Source: JAHTBL01 sp038532735
GTDB lineage: Bacteria; Pseudomonadota; Alphaproteobacteria; Rhodobacterales; Rhodobacteraceae
Assembly (NCBI GenBank): GCA_038532735.1
Contig: JBCBAC010000007.1
Coordinates: 60,347 to 124,346, forward strand
Direction: 5' to 3'
Length of the DNA stretch: 64,000 bases
The notes under the pieces were generated by a model. It was not told where the DNA came from and did not search any database. It saw only the letters and a list, made by a program, of their open reading frames with translations. Below are positions 24,554-32,439 of the stretch, piece after piece. The position numbers and the translations under genes were made by a program. The stretch's first letter is position 1, and every line of letters begins with the position of its first letter.

Positions 24554-24966
24554 TGTATTCCCCCAAATACTGCTCTGCCCCCGGAATTCATCTTCCATAT
24601 GTGGGGGTTACGCCGAAACATAGCGATATTTTGCCTAGTATCGTCAACATCTATGTGGCGTTTTGTCGAAAACTCTTGATTTTTTCTCGAACATACAGGC
24701 TGCACTTTCGCGACTTAGCGATTCTCGTTGCGCAACGATGCGGTCCAAAGAGGCGAAAGACCTTCGCCTTTGCGCGATAATTCGCGACTTTTCTTACCCG
24801 ATGCTGCAACCGCACAAAGATGGCATTTCCATCAGAGATTCCAAATGGAAACCTGCTTTCTGCACCTGCAAAGCAGCGCTTATGTATACCACGGTATCCC
24901 GCTAAGTTATTAATTTTGTTTGATTTTTTAAAACTCTCTCGGCAATTTACAAATAGGGAGCTTTGT
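24554..24966. other. AT-rich 413-base intergenic region
   Basis: Divergent spacer between the OmpA-type gene and meh. It is clearly richer in A/T than the surrounding genes, especially 24660-24700 and 24900-24955. No supported ORF; the frames open here lack ribosome binding sites. It presumably holds both divergent promoters; no convincing -35/-10 pair or known operator was identified. Confidence 0.6.
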
Positions 24967-25809
24967 ATGGAACAAAATCACACAAAAATGTTTGAGCCGC
25001 GGACACAGACGAATATCGGCGGGATTTCTGTGCAGCTTGCTCAACAAATTGCCGCAACGCTTGCGCCCGATGCAATGCTAGCAGCAGGCGCCCCTCTACC
25101 CGCGCTCTGGCACTGGATGGCGTTTCCCCCAACTGCGCCGATGGCCGAGCTTGGAAGCGACGGGCACCCCAAACTCGGCGAGTTCCTTCCCGATCTTGGC
25201 CGCTCCCGTCGGATGTGGGCGGGCGGTGCACTTGAGTTTATCAGCGCTCTGCATGTGGATGAGGTCCTGACCAAAACATCCATCATTCGCAGCATTACCG
25301 AAAAAGAGGGGCCGACCGGTCCGATGAGTTTCGTGACCGTCGATCATGAGATCAGCGGTGAAGCGGGGATCGCAATCAAAGAGCGGCAGGATATTGTTTA
25401 TCTCGATATCCCCGAGGCTTACACGCCACCACGCAAGATCCCCGCGCCAGAAAACCCGACTGCGCATCGCAGCCTGCCGGTGCCGGCGACCCTGCTCTTT
25501 CGCTACTCAGCCCTGACATTCAACGCGCACCGCATTCACTACGACCTCGATTATACCCGCGAGGTTGAGCGGTATCCGGGCCTTGTCGTGCACGGCCCGT
25601 TGCAGGCCACGCTTGCCATGCAGATGGCGGTCGAGCTGGGTGGTTGCACGCCGGACCGGTTCGAATATCGCGGCATTCACCCGCTTTTCGCAGGCTCGGA
25701 TTTGCAGATTTACGGCACCCGCCAAGAGGGCGGTCAGATCGACGTCGCAATCGGCGCGGCAGAGGGGCACCAAACCCTCAAAAGTACAGCATTCTGGGAG
25801 GACACCTGA
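24967..25809 (+). CDS. meh: Mesaconyl-C4-CoA (3-methylfumaryl-CoA) hydratase-like protein
   Basis: A 280-residue double hot-dog hydratase of the HTD2/FAS1-dehydratase group. The C-terminal half has FRYSALTFNAHRIHYDLDYTREVERYPGLVVHGPLQATLAMQM, with N-x-x-H-x-x-D-type catalytic residues. The family includes Chloroflexus Meh, which hydrates mesaconyl-C4-CoA to citramalyl-CoA. That assignment is favoured because the next gene is an Mct homologue, overlapping by one base. AGGGAG lies seven bases before ATG 24967; the upstream open frame to 24820 is rejected. Confidence 0.82.
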   Translation: MEQNHTKMFEPRTQTNIGGISVQLAQQIAATLAPDAMLAAGAPLPALWHWMAFPPTAPMAELGSDGHPKLGEFLPDLGRSRRMWAGGALEFISALHVDEVLTKTSIIRSITEKEGPTGPMSFVTVDHEISGEAGIAIKERQDIVYLDIPEAYTPPRKIPAPENPTAHRSLPVPATLLFRYSALTFNAHRIHYDLDYTREVERYPGLVVHGPLQATLAMQMAVELGGCTPDRFEYRGIHPLFAGSDLQIYGTRQEGGQIDVAIGAAEGHQTLKSTAFWEDT

Positions 25810-27053
25810 TGCAAAACGGCATTCTAAATGGCATGCGCGTGGTCGAAGGCTCGGCCTTTGTCGCGGTTCCGCTGGCAGGCATGACCCTCGCGCAGATGGG
25901 GGCAGAGGTGATCCGCTTTGACCGCATTGGCGGTGGTCTGGACGCCGGGCGCTGGCCACTGTCGCCCAGCAAGGAAAGCCTGTTCTGGGCGGGGATGAAC
26001 AAGGGCAAGAAGTCGATCGCCGTCGATATGAAGAACCCGCGGGCGAGAGAGTTGATCACCCAAATCATTACCGCACCGGGCGAGGATGCGGGCCTTTTCC
26101 TGACCAACCTGCGTGTGCGTGGCTGGATGGACTACGAGACGCTGTCTCAACATCGCGAAGACCTCATTTGCGTGACCCTGACCGGGGATCGCCACGGGCG
26201 TCCGCAGGTCGACTATACCGTCAATCCGGCGCTCGGCATTCCGCATATCACAGGACCGGAAGACAGCGATGCGCCGGTCGCCAATGCCCTGCCCGCTTGG
26301 GATTTGATCGCGGGCAATATGTGCGTCTCCGCCCTGTTGGCGGCTGAACGGCATCGCTTGCGCACCGGGCGCGGGCAGGATGTGGAGCTTTCTTTGAAAG
26401 ACGTCGCCGCCGCCACGCTTGGTCATTTGGGGATGATCGGTGACGCCGTACTGAACACCCAAGAACGCACGAAGGCTGGCAATGCCCTCTATGGCGCTTA
26501 CGGGCAGGACTTTGTCTGCGCGGATGGGCGCCGTGTGATGGTGATTGGCCTCACCGACCGGCAATGGCGCGGACTTGTGCGCGCGACGGACAGCACCGAC
26601 GCAATGGCTGCGATTGAGGCACGTCACGGCGTTGATCTGCGTAACGAAGGCGTCCGTTGGACGCTGCGGGCAGAGATTACCGCAGTCCTCAAACCGTGGT
26701 TCGCGGCACGGCCCGTCGCGGCGTTTCGGGATGCATTTGATGAGGCAGGCCTGACCTGGTCAGAGTTCAAAACACTCAAAGAAGCAGTTTCGACAGACCC
26801 CGATCTCAGCGCTGACAACCCGATGTTCCAAAACCTGCAACAGCCCGGTATCGGCGCGTTCCCGGTGCCCGCCAGCCCGATCACCTATTCGGAAAGTGGG
26901 CGCTTGGCCCCGCAGCCCGCCCCGGCACTTGGCATGCATACCGAAGAAATCCTAGGCGATGTGGTCGGCATGACCGACACCGAGATTGCCCAGCTTTTTG
27001 ATGAAGGCGTTGTTGAAAGCCCGCAATACAGCTCGGCCCGCCCCGCAGCCTAA
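25809..27053 (+). CDS. mct: Mesaconyl-CoA C1-C4 CoA transferase (2-methylfumaryl-CoA isomerase)
   Basis: A 414-residue class III (CaiB/BaiF) CoA transferase. The N-terminus GMRVVEGSAFVAVPLAGMTLAQMGAEVIRFD, the segment FWAGMNKGKKSIAVDM and PAWDLIAGN with the catalytic aspartate at residue 165 closely follow the Chloroflexus aurantiacus Mct sequence as I recall it. That enzyme moves CoA within mesaconyl-CoA from C1 to C4. The ATG overlaps the meh stop (TGATG), so the two are translated together. Mesaconyl-C1-CoA would come from the ethylmalonyl-CoA pathway. No lyase for citramalyl-CoA is in the window. Confidence 0.88.
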   Translation: MQNGILNGMRVVEGSAFVAVPLAGMTLAQMGAEVIRFDRIGGGLDAGRWPLSPSKESLFWAGMNKGKKSIAVDMKNPRARELITQIITAPGEDAGLFLTNLRVRGWMDYETLSQHREDLICVTLTGDRHGRPQVDYTVNPALGIPHITGPEDSDAPVANALPAWDLIAGNMCVSALLAAERHRLRTGRGQDVELSLKDVAAATLGHLGMIGDAVLNTQERTKAGNALYGAYGQDFVCADGRRVMVIGLTDRQWRGLVRATDSTDAMAAIEARHGVDLRNEGVRWTLRAEITAVLKPWFAARPVAAFRDAFDEAGLTWSEFKTLKEAVSTDPDLSADNPMFQNLQQPGIGAFPVPASPITYSESGRLAPQPAPALGMHTEEILGDVVGMTDTEIAQLFDEGVVESPQYSSARPAA

Positions 27054-27134
27054 GAGGGTTTTCGCCCTTCCCCCGCACCTGCTTATCCGCCTATAACAAC
27101 GGCCAAAGGCGCATAAGCCAAAGGGGTAAGGGCA

Positions 27135-27944
27135 GTGGCACATATCATTGTTGTCGGAAACGAAAAAGGCGGCGCGGGCAAGTCGACCGTATCGATGCAT
27201 GTGGCCACCGCCCTTGTGCGGATGGGCCATAAGGTCGGCGCGCTTGATCTGGATTTGCGGCAGAAAACCTTTGGGCGCTACGTCGAAAATCGGCGTAAGA
27301 CGGCGCGAAAAGAAGGGCTCGCGCTGGCGACGCCCGACTATCGCGACCTGCCCGAGATCGACAAAGACAGCCTGAAACCCGGGGAGAATATCTTCGACCA
27401 TCGGCTGTCCGCCGCCGTGGCCACCTTGGCCCCCGATAGCGATTTTATCCTGATCGATTGCCCCGGCTCGCACACGCGCCTGTCTCAGGTCGCCCATTCG
27501 CTCGCCGACACACTGGTCACGCCCCTGAACGACAGCTTTATCGACTTTGATCTGCTGGCCCATGTGGACGGCGATGGCGAGAAGATCCTCGGCCCCTCTG
27601 TCTATTCAGAGATGGTCTGGAACGCGCGTCAGCTGCGTGCGCAAGCGGGGCTTGAGCCGATTGACTGGATTGTCGTGCGTAACCGGTTGGGCGCGCAGAA
27701 TATGGTGAACAAAAAGAAGATGGCAGCAGCGCTTGAGAAGCTCTCCAAGCGGATCGGCTTCCGCTCTGCGCCCGGCTTTAACGAGCGGGTGATTTTCCGC
27801 GAGCTCTTTCCACGCGGGCTGACGTTGCTCGACCTCAAAGATATCGGCGTCACGCAGCTCAATATCTCGAACGTGGCCGCACGGCAGGAGCTGCGCGATC
27901 TGATGACGGCACTTAATCTTCCGGGCGTGACGGTGGATTTCTAA
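27135..27944 (+). CDS. mipZ: MipZ, ParA-family cell-division positioning ATPase
   Basis: A 269-residue deviant Walker A ATPase (VVGNEKGGAGKSTVSMHVATAL) with the MipZ-specific GALDLDLRQKTFGRYVENR and IDCPGSHTRLSQVAHSLADTLVTPLNDSFIDFDLL. In Caulobacter, MipZ binds ParB near the origins and inhibits FtsZ so that division occurs at mid-cell. The start is GTG 27135. It stands alone, with its 3' end overlapping a convergent small gene by 32 bases. Confidence 0.93.
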   Translation: MAHIIVVGNEKGGAGKSTVSMHVATALVRMGHKVGALDLDLRQKTFGRYVENRRKTARKEGLALATPDYRDLPEIDKDSLKPGENIFDHRLSAAVATLAPDSDFILIDCPGSHTRLSQVAHSLADTLVTPLNDSFIDFDLLAHVDGDGEKILGPSVYSEMVWNARQLRAQAGLEPIDWIVVRNRLGAQNMVNKKKMAAALEKLSKRIGFRSAPGFNERVIFRELFPRGLTLLDLKDIGVTQLNISNVAARQELRDLMTALNLPGVTVDF

Positions 27945-28134
27945 GCGCTTTCACCGATCGCCAGATCACGAAAGCTGCAAAACCGCTGCCGAACAAACCA
28001 ACCTCGACCCAAGCTGGATTGAACGTGTCAGTCACGTTCGTGACGATCACGCCGATCACGAAAAAAGCGATCAGCGCGATCCCGAAGATCAAAAAGAAAA
28101 TCGCTTCACCACGCGATGGGCCGTATTTGGACAT
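27913..28134 (-). CDS. Small hypothetical membrane protein
   Basis: A 73-residue protein with two hydrophobic segments (AIFFLIFGIALIAFFVIGVIVTNV and VEVGLFGSGFAAFVIW). ATG 28134 is preceded by GGGAGG at eight bases; the frame is open to 28164. The last 32 bases overlap the end of mipZ on the other strand. The family is not recognised. Confidence 0.62.
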   Translation of the reverse strand: MSKYGPSRGEAIFFLIFGIALIAFFVIGVIVTNVTDTFNPAWVEVGLFGSGFAAFVIWRSVKALRNPPSRPED

Positions 28135-28203
28135 GAAAAGCGCCTCCCATCGCCAGTCACGCAAATCGCGTGAGGCGGGTCAAGGGCAGCGGGGCACAAG
28201 CAT

Positions 28204-28890
28204 TTACTTTGGAAACAAGTCCAGCAGCGCCTTCGCCGTCGGCGCAGAGGACCCCGGGTTCTGCCCAGTCACAAGCAGGCCATCTGTCACAACATGCGGT
28301 TCGAAATTCTCGCCCTTTTCATAAGTCGCACCGACTTGCTTCAAAGCGTCCTCCAGCAGGAACGGCACGGCGTCCGTCAGGCCGACCGCCTCTTCTTCGG
28401 CATTAGAGAAACCGGTAACTTTACGCCCCGCCAGCATCGCGCGGCCATCCATGTCTTGCGCTTGAAGCAATGCGGCCGGGGCGTGGCAGACCGCGCCAAT
28501 CGGACGTCCCCCGATTTGAAACCCTTGGATCACCCGTTGAGAGTCTTCATCCGTGGCTAAATCAAACATCGGACCATGCCCGCCGGGCAGGAACACGGCG
28601 TCAAAGTCATCAGGCTCCACATCTGCCAGCTTATTCGTGTTGTTCAAAGCCTCCTGAAGCCGGGCATCTTCGTAATAGCGTTTCGTGGCATCAGTCTGCG
28701 CGTCATCCGTCTCACTGCGCGGATCAATGGGTGCGGCGCCGCCTTTCGGAGAGGCCAGCGTGATCGTCGCGCCTGCGTCCTGAAACACGTAAAAAGGGGC
28801 TGCGAATTCTTCGAGCCAGAGGCCCGTTTTTTCTCCGGTGTCGCCCATTTTGTCATGGGAGGTCAGGATCATCAGAATGTTCATCGGCAA
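28204..28890 (-). CDS. DJ-1/PfpI family protein, Hsp31-like
   Basis: A 228-residue class I glutamine-amidotransferase-fold protein. The nucleophile elbow is GAVCHAPAALL with Cys135-His136, and FLPGGHGPMFDL precedes it. The N-terminal LTSHDKMGDTGEKTGLWLEEFAAPFYVF contains the conserved glutamate. Such proteins are proposed glyoxalase III, deglycase or holdase chaperones; which applies here is not decidable. ATG 28890 or 28884 may be used. Confidence 0.86.
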   Translation of the reverse strand: MPMNILMILTSHDKMGDTGEKTGLWLEEFAAPFYVFQDAGATITLASPKGGAAPIDPRSETDDAQTDATKRYYEDARLQEALNNTNKLADVEPDDFDAVFLPGGHGPMFDLATDEDSQRVIQGFQIGGRPIGAVCHAPAALLQAQDMDGRAMLAGRKVTGFSNAEEEAVGLTDAVPFLLEDALKQVGATYEKGENFEPHVVTDGLLVTGQNPGSSAPTAKALLDLFPK

Positions 28891-28958
28891 GGCCCCTCTG
28901 GTAGTTCACGTAAGTGATGCAAACCCCAGAGCCGCTTTTAAGTTCCGCCTCTCAACGA

Positions 28959-28986
28959 AAAAAGGCGCGAGGGGTCCCGCGCCTTT
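28959..28986. terminator. Bidirectional terminator between bmp gene and DJ-1 gene
   Basis: AAAAGGCGCG (28959-28968) pairs perfectly with CGCGCCTTTT (28977-28986), loop 8 bases, flanked by T/A runs on both sides. It terminates the BMP transporter operon arriving from the right (minus strand). Confidence 0.8.
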
Positions 28987-29007
28987 TCTTGTCAAAGATA
29001 TGCTGGA

Positions 29008-30081
29008 TCAGTTGGGGATTTCGGCAGTGATCCCTTCAATGTAGAAATCCATACCGGCAAGGGTGCCATCATCAGCCGTCTCGCCTTCGGCCAACCAGAC
29101 CGAACCATCCTGCTTGTTGATGGGACCGGTGAACGCGTGATAGCTGCCATCGGCCAGTGCGGCTTTCATCGCCATCGCTTCTTCAGCCACCTCGGCAGGC
29201 ACAGCATCCGTGATCTCACCAATCGCGACCATGCCGGGGCCGATGCCGTCCCACGTGTCCATGCTTTCCCAGGTGCCGTCCATCACAGCCTGCGTGCGTG
29301 CAATGTAGTAGGGCGCCCAGTCGTCGATGATCGACGTCACACGCGGGAACGGCGCAAATTCAGCCATGTCAGAGGCTTGGCCAAAGCCGATCACACCGCC
29401 CTTCGCCTGTGCTGCGGCCAGCGGCGCGGTGGAGTCGGTGTGCTGCAAGATCACATCTGCGCCCTGCTCGATCAGCGCGTTTGCGGCGTCCGCCTCTTTC
29501 GCGGGGTCAAACCATGTGTAGACCCAGACGATGTTGAACTCGACATCCGGGTTCACGCGGCTCGCGTGCAGATAGGCCGAGTTGATGCCACGGATCACTT
29601 CGGGGATCGGGAAAGACGCGATGTAGCCGACCTTGTTGGTCTCGGTCATCTTGCCCGCGATGTGGCCCTGAATGGCACGGCCTTCATAGAAACGCGCGGA
29701 GTAAGTGGAGACGTTATCGGCGCGCTTGTAGCCAGTTGCGTGCTCGAACTTCACGTCCGGGAACTTCTCGGCCACGCTGATGGTTGCGTCCATGTAACCA
29801 AACGAGGTGGTGAAAATCAGATCAGCACCCGAAAGCGCCATCTGCGTCATCGCACGTTCAGCATCCGCACCCTCTGGTACGCTTTCCTGAAAGACGGTTT
29901 CGACCTTGTCGCCGAAATGCTCTTCAACAGCCAAACGGCCCTTGTTGTGCTCGTAGGTCCAGCCACCGTCACCGATGGGGCCGACATAGATAAAGCCCAC
30001 TTTCAGCGGGTCCTCGGCCATGGCGGTGCCTGCAATCGCGGCAGCTGTCACGGCTCCAAAAAGGGTTTTCATCAACTTCAT
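29008..30081 (-). CDS. BMP-family ABC transporter substrate-binding protein
   Basis: A 357-residue periplasmic binding protein (PnrA/BMP family). The signal peptide is MKLMKTLFGAVTAAAIAGTAMA, without a lipobox. The mature protein begins DPLKVGFIYVGPIGDGGWTYEHNKG, the hallmark BMP start; ADLIFTTSFGYMDATISVAEKFPDVKFEHATGY and QHTDSTAPLAAAQ follow. The family binds purine nucleosides in characterised cases. It is the last gene of a five-gene transporter operon on the minus strand. Confidence 0.93.
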   Translation of the reverse strand: MKLMKTLFGAVTAAAIAGTAMAEDPLKVGFIYVGPIGDGGWTYEHNKGRLAVEEHFGDKVETVFQESVPEGADAERAMTQMALSGADLIFTTSFGYMDATISVAEKFPDVKFEHATGYKRADNVSTYSARFYEGRAIQGHIAGKMTETNKVGYIASFPIPEVIRGINSAYLHASRVNPDVEFNIVWVYTWFDPAKEADAANALIEQGADVILQHTDSTAPLAAAQAKGGVIGFGQASDMAEFAPFPRVTSIIDDWAPYYIARTQAVMDGTWESMDTWDGIGPGMVAIGEITDAVPAEVAEEAMAMKAALADGSYHAFTGPINKQDGSVWLAEGETADDGTLAGMDFYIEGITAEIPN

Positions 30082-30104
30082 TCAGGTTCTCCCAGGTTGT
30101 CGCC

Positions 30105-31037
30105 TCAGCTCGAGGCGTGAAACGGTTTGCCCAAAGCCGCAGGCGCATTCAGAGCGGCGCGCGTGCGGTCGCGGGACATAATGACAAGCACGAGGATCGT
30201 GATCAGATACGGGCTCATCGACAAGTATTCGACAGGAATTTTGAAGCCCGCCGCCTGCAAGTTCAACTGCAAGACGGTGATGCCGCCAAAAAGATAGGCA
30301 CCCAGCAAGGCGCGCCATGGCTTCCAGCTGGCAAAAACGACGATTGCGAGGGCGATCCAACCCGCACCCGCAGTCATGCCTTCGGTCCATTGAGGCACGC
30401 GCACAAGGCTGAGATACGCGCCGCCCAGCCCCGCGCAGGCCCCGCCAAACGCGATCGCCATCAGGCGGATGCGCACCACCTTGTAGCCCAGCGCATGCGC
30501 CGCATCATGGCTTTCACCAACAGCGCGCAGGATGAGCCCGGCCCGCGTTTTGGTGATGACATACCAGACCGCGGCAACGATCCCGATGGAGATGTAAACC
30601 ATCGCGTCATGCTGAAAGAGGACCGGACCCAACACCGGAATGTCGGCAAGCGGACCAAGCGGCAGATCCGCCGTCGTAGAGGCTTTAATGCCGACGTAGT
30701 CCTGCCCCATCAGAGACGCGATCCCTAGGCCAAAAAGGGTTAACGCAAGGCCCGTCGCGACCTGATTTGACAGCAGCACCTGGGTCAGAAACCCAAAAAG
30801 CAAGGAGAGCAGGGCGCCGCCAAAAGCGGCGGCCAAAAACCCTATCGCAGGGGAGCCGATCTTGACCGCCGCGATAAAGCCGGTCACCGCGCCGACGATC
30901 ATCATGCCCTCAACGCCAAGGTTCAGAACGCCGGATTTCTCGACCACAAGCTCTCCGATTGCAGCCAGCAGAATGGGCGTCGACGCGACCATCAGCGAAG
31001 CGAGGAGGATAAGCGGATTGATGGAGGACAGATCCAT
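30105..31037 (-). CDS. ABC transporter permease, BMP/nucleoside type (second permease)
   Basis: A 310-residue BPD-type-2 inner-membrane protein with about nine helices, including GELVVEKSGVLNLGVEGMMIVGAVTGF and LRAVGESHDAAHALGYKV, typical of the YufQ/NupC-like permease pair. ATG 31037 overlaps the stop of the preceding 106-residue gene by 4 bases, so the start at 31055 is rejected. It forms the translocation pore with the permease at 31354. Confidence 0.92.
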   Translation of the reverse strand: MDLSSINPLILLASLMVASTPILLAAIGELVVEKSGVLNLGVEGMMIVGAVTGFIAAVKIGSPAIGFLAAAFGGALLSLLFGFLTQVLLSNQVATGLALTLFGLGIASLMGQDYVGIKASTTADLPLGPLADIPVLGPVLFQHDAMVYISIGIVAAVWYVITKTRAGLILRAVGESHDAAHALGYKVVRIRLMAIAFGGACAGLGGAYLSLVRVPQWTEGMTAGAGWIALAIVVFASWKPWRALLGAYLFGGITVLQLNLQAAGFKIPVEYLSMSPYLITILVLVIMSRDRTRAALNAPAALGKPFHASS

Positions 31038-31357
31038 CACGCGACGTAGCTCCACAGGATGAAGCAGGACAGACAGACCGTAAGGACGCCCCCCACGATG
31101 CCAACAAACAGGTAGGGCAGATGCCTCAAGCGCGGACGGTGTAACCCCGCCACCGCGGAGAGGCTATGCCGGAGACGTTCCGGGACAATAAAACGTAGGG
31201 CAAGCACACCAACCACCAGCACCAGAAGATGCGCTGCAACAAAAAAGCTTAGGGCAAGTGGCCCGCTGACGCCGTCGCCGTGAAGCATGAGCGGTCCCAT
31301 CACGCCTAACATCAGGCCCATCGCGACCGGCAGTCTTGGCACTGTCTTTGCAATCAT
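31037..31357 (-). CDS. Small membrane protein inside the BMP transporter operon
   Basis: A 106-residue protein with three predicted helices (LPVAMGLMLGVMGPLML, LALSFFVAAHLLVLVVGVLALRF and LPYLFVGIVGGVLTVCLSCFILW). It overlaps its upstream and downstream neighbours by 4 bases each (ATGA), so it is tightly coupled to the two permeases. Standard transporters of this family consist of one ATPase, two permeases and one binding protein; the role of this extra protein is unknown. Confidence 0.75.
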   Translation of the reverse strand: MIAKTVPRLPVAMGLMLGVMGPLMLHGDGVSGPLALSFFVAAHLLVLVVGVLALRFIVPERLRHSLSAVAGLHRPRLRHLPYLFVGIVGGVLTVCLSCFILWSYVA

Positions 31358-32439
31358 GCGACCTGTCCTCTTTTCAGTCGGATACGGAAGTTACTCAACA
31401 CATCAACGCCCAGCAGGAAGAACAGAAGCATCCCCTGAAACGCCTGAATGGCGGCAGACGGGATGCCCAGCATCAGTTGTGCCAGTTCCCCGCCGATATA
31501 AGTTAATGCCATCAGCAAACCGGCCATCAGAATGCCGATGGGATGCAGACGGCCCAGGAAGGCCACGATGATGGCGGTGAACCCGTAAAAGCTGTTGAAG
31601 TCGATGCTAATCTGCCCGGCGGGACCGGCAACTTCAAATAGGCCTGCAAGACCGGCAAGTCCGCCTGAGATGCCCAGACAAAGCGCGATCAGCACGTTGG
31701 GTCTGACGCCCGCAAACCGGGCTGCGCGCGGGGCTTGGCCGGTGAGTTTGATCTGATACCCAAGCAGGTGCTTGTTCAGCAGAATGTAGGCAGCGATCAC
31801 GGCAATAAACGCCGCAACAACCCCCCAATGCGCGCCGGTGCCGGCGATCAATTCAGGGTTCGACGCGGATGGATATTGCTGCAGATTGCGGGACCCCGGG
31901 AACCCACCGCCCTCCGGATTTCTAAGCGCGCCCAATGCCATAGAGGCCAAAAGCTGCTCGGCCACATAGACGAGCATCAGCGAGACGAGTATTTCATTGG
32001 TGCCAAAACGGATCTTCAAGACCGCCGGTATCATGGCCCAAAGCGTGCCACCGATTGCGCCCGCCAGAACCATCAGCGGAAAGATATAGACGGCTTCAGT
32101 CGGATAGAATGCGAGGCCCACAGCCGCGCCACAGATTGCGCCGACAATGTACTGCCCCTCTGCCCCGATGTTCCAGATACCGGCGCGGAACCCCAGTGAC
32201 AGACCGATGGCGATCAGGATCAATGGGGCGGCTTTCACAAGCAATTGCGGGCGGGAGTAGCTGGCGAATTGCGGGTTGAAAAGCGGGTCCCAAAAGATGA
32301 TGCGGATCGCCTCGAACGGGTCTTTGCCCAGCATTGTGAACAGCAAGCCGCCTGCAATCATGGTTAACAAAACGGCGAGGATCGGCGTCAACGCCTGCCA
32401 GAGGCGCGAGGGTTCGGGGCGGCGTTCAAGCGTGATCAT
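31354..32439 (-). CDS. ABC transporter permease, BMP/nucleoside type (first permease)
   Basis: A 361-residue permease: PLFNPQFASYSRPQLLVKAAPLILIAIGLSLGFRAGIWNIGAEGQYIVGAI is the conserved start region, and FGTNEILVSLMLVYVAEQLL and YGFTAIIVAFLGRLHP follow. It overlaps the ATPase gene by 4 bases. It pairs with the second permease at 30105. Confidence 0.93.
   Translation of the reverse strand: MITLERRPEPSRLWQALTPILAVLLTMIAGGLLFTMLGKDPFEAIRIIFWDPLFNPQFASYSRPQLLVKAAPLILIAIGLSLGFRAGIWNIGAEGQYIVGAICGAAVGLAFYPTEAVYIFPLMVLAGAIGGTLWAMIPAVLKIRFGTNEILVSLMLVYVAEQLLASMALGALRNPEGGGFPGSRNLQQYPSASNPELIAGTGAHWGVVAAFIAVIAAYILLNKHLLGYQIKLTGQAPRAARFAGVRPNVLIALCLGISGGLAGLAGLFEVAGPAGQISIDFNSFYGFTAIIVAFLGRLHPIGILMAGLLMALTYIGGELAQLMLGIPSAAIQAFQGMLLFFLLGVDVLSNFRIRLKRGQVA

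Noticed and set aside
23420..24679. 419-residue plus-strand ORF
   Set aside because: Antisense to the OmpA-type gene, Arg/Gly-rich shadow of its Pro/Ala linker.
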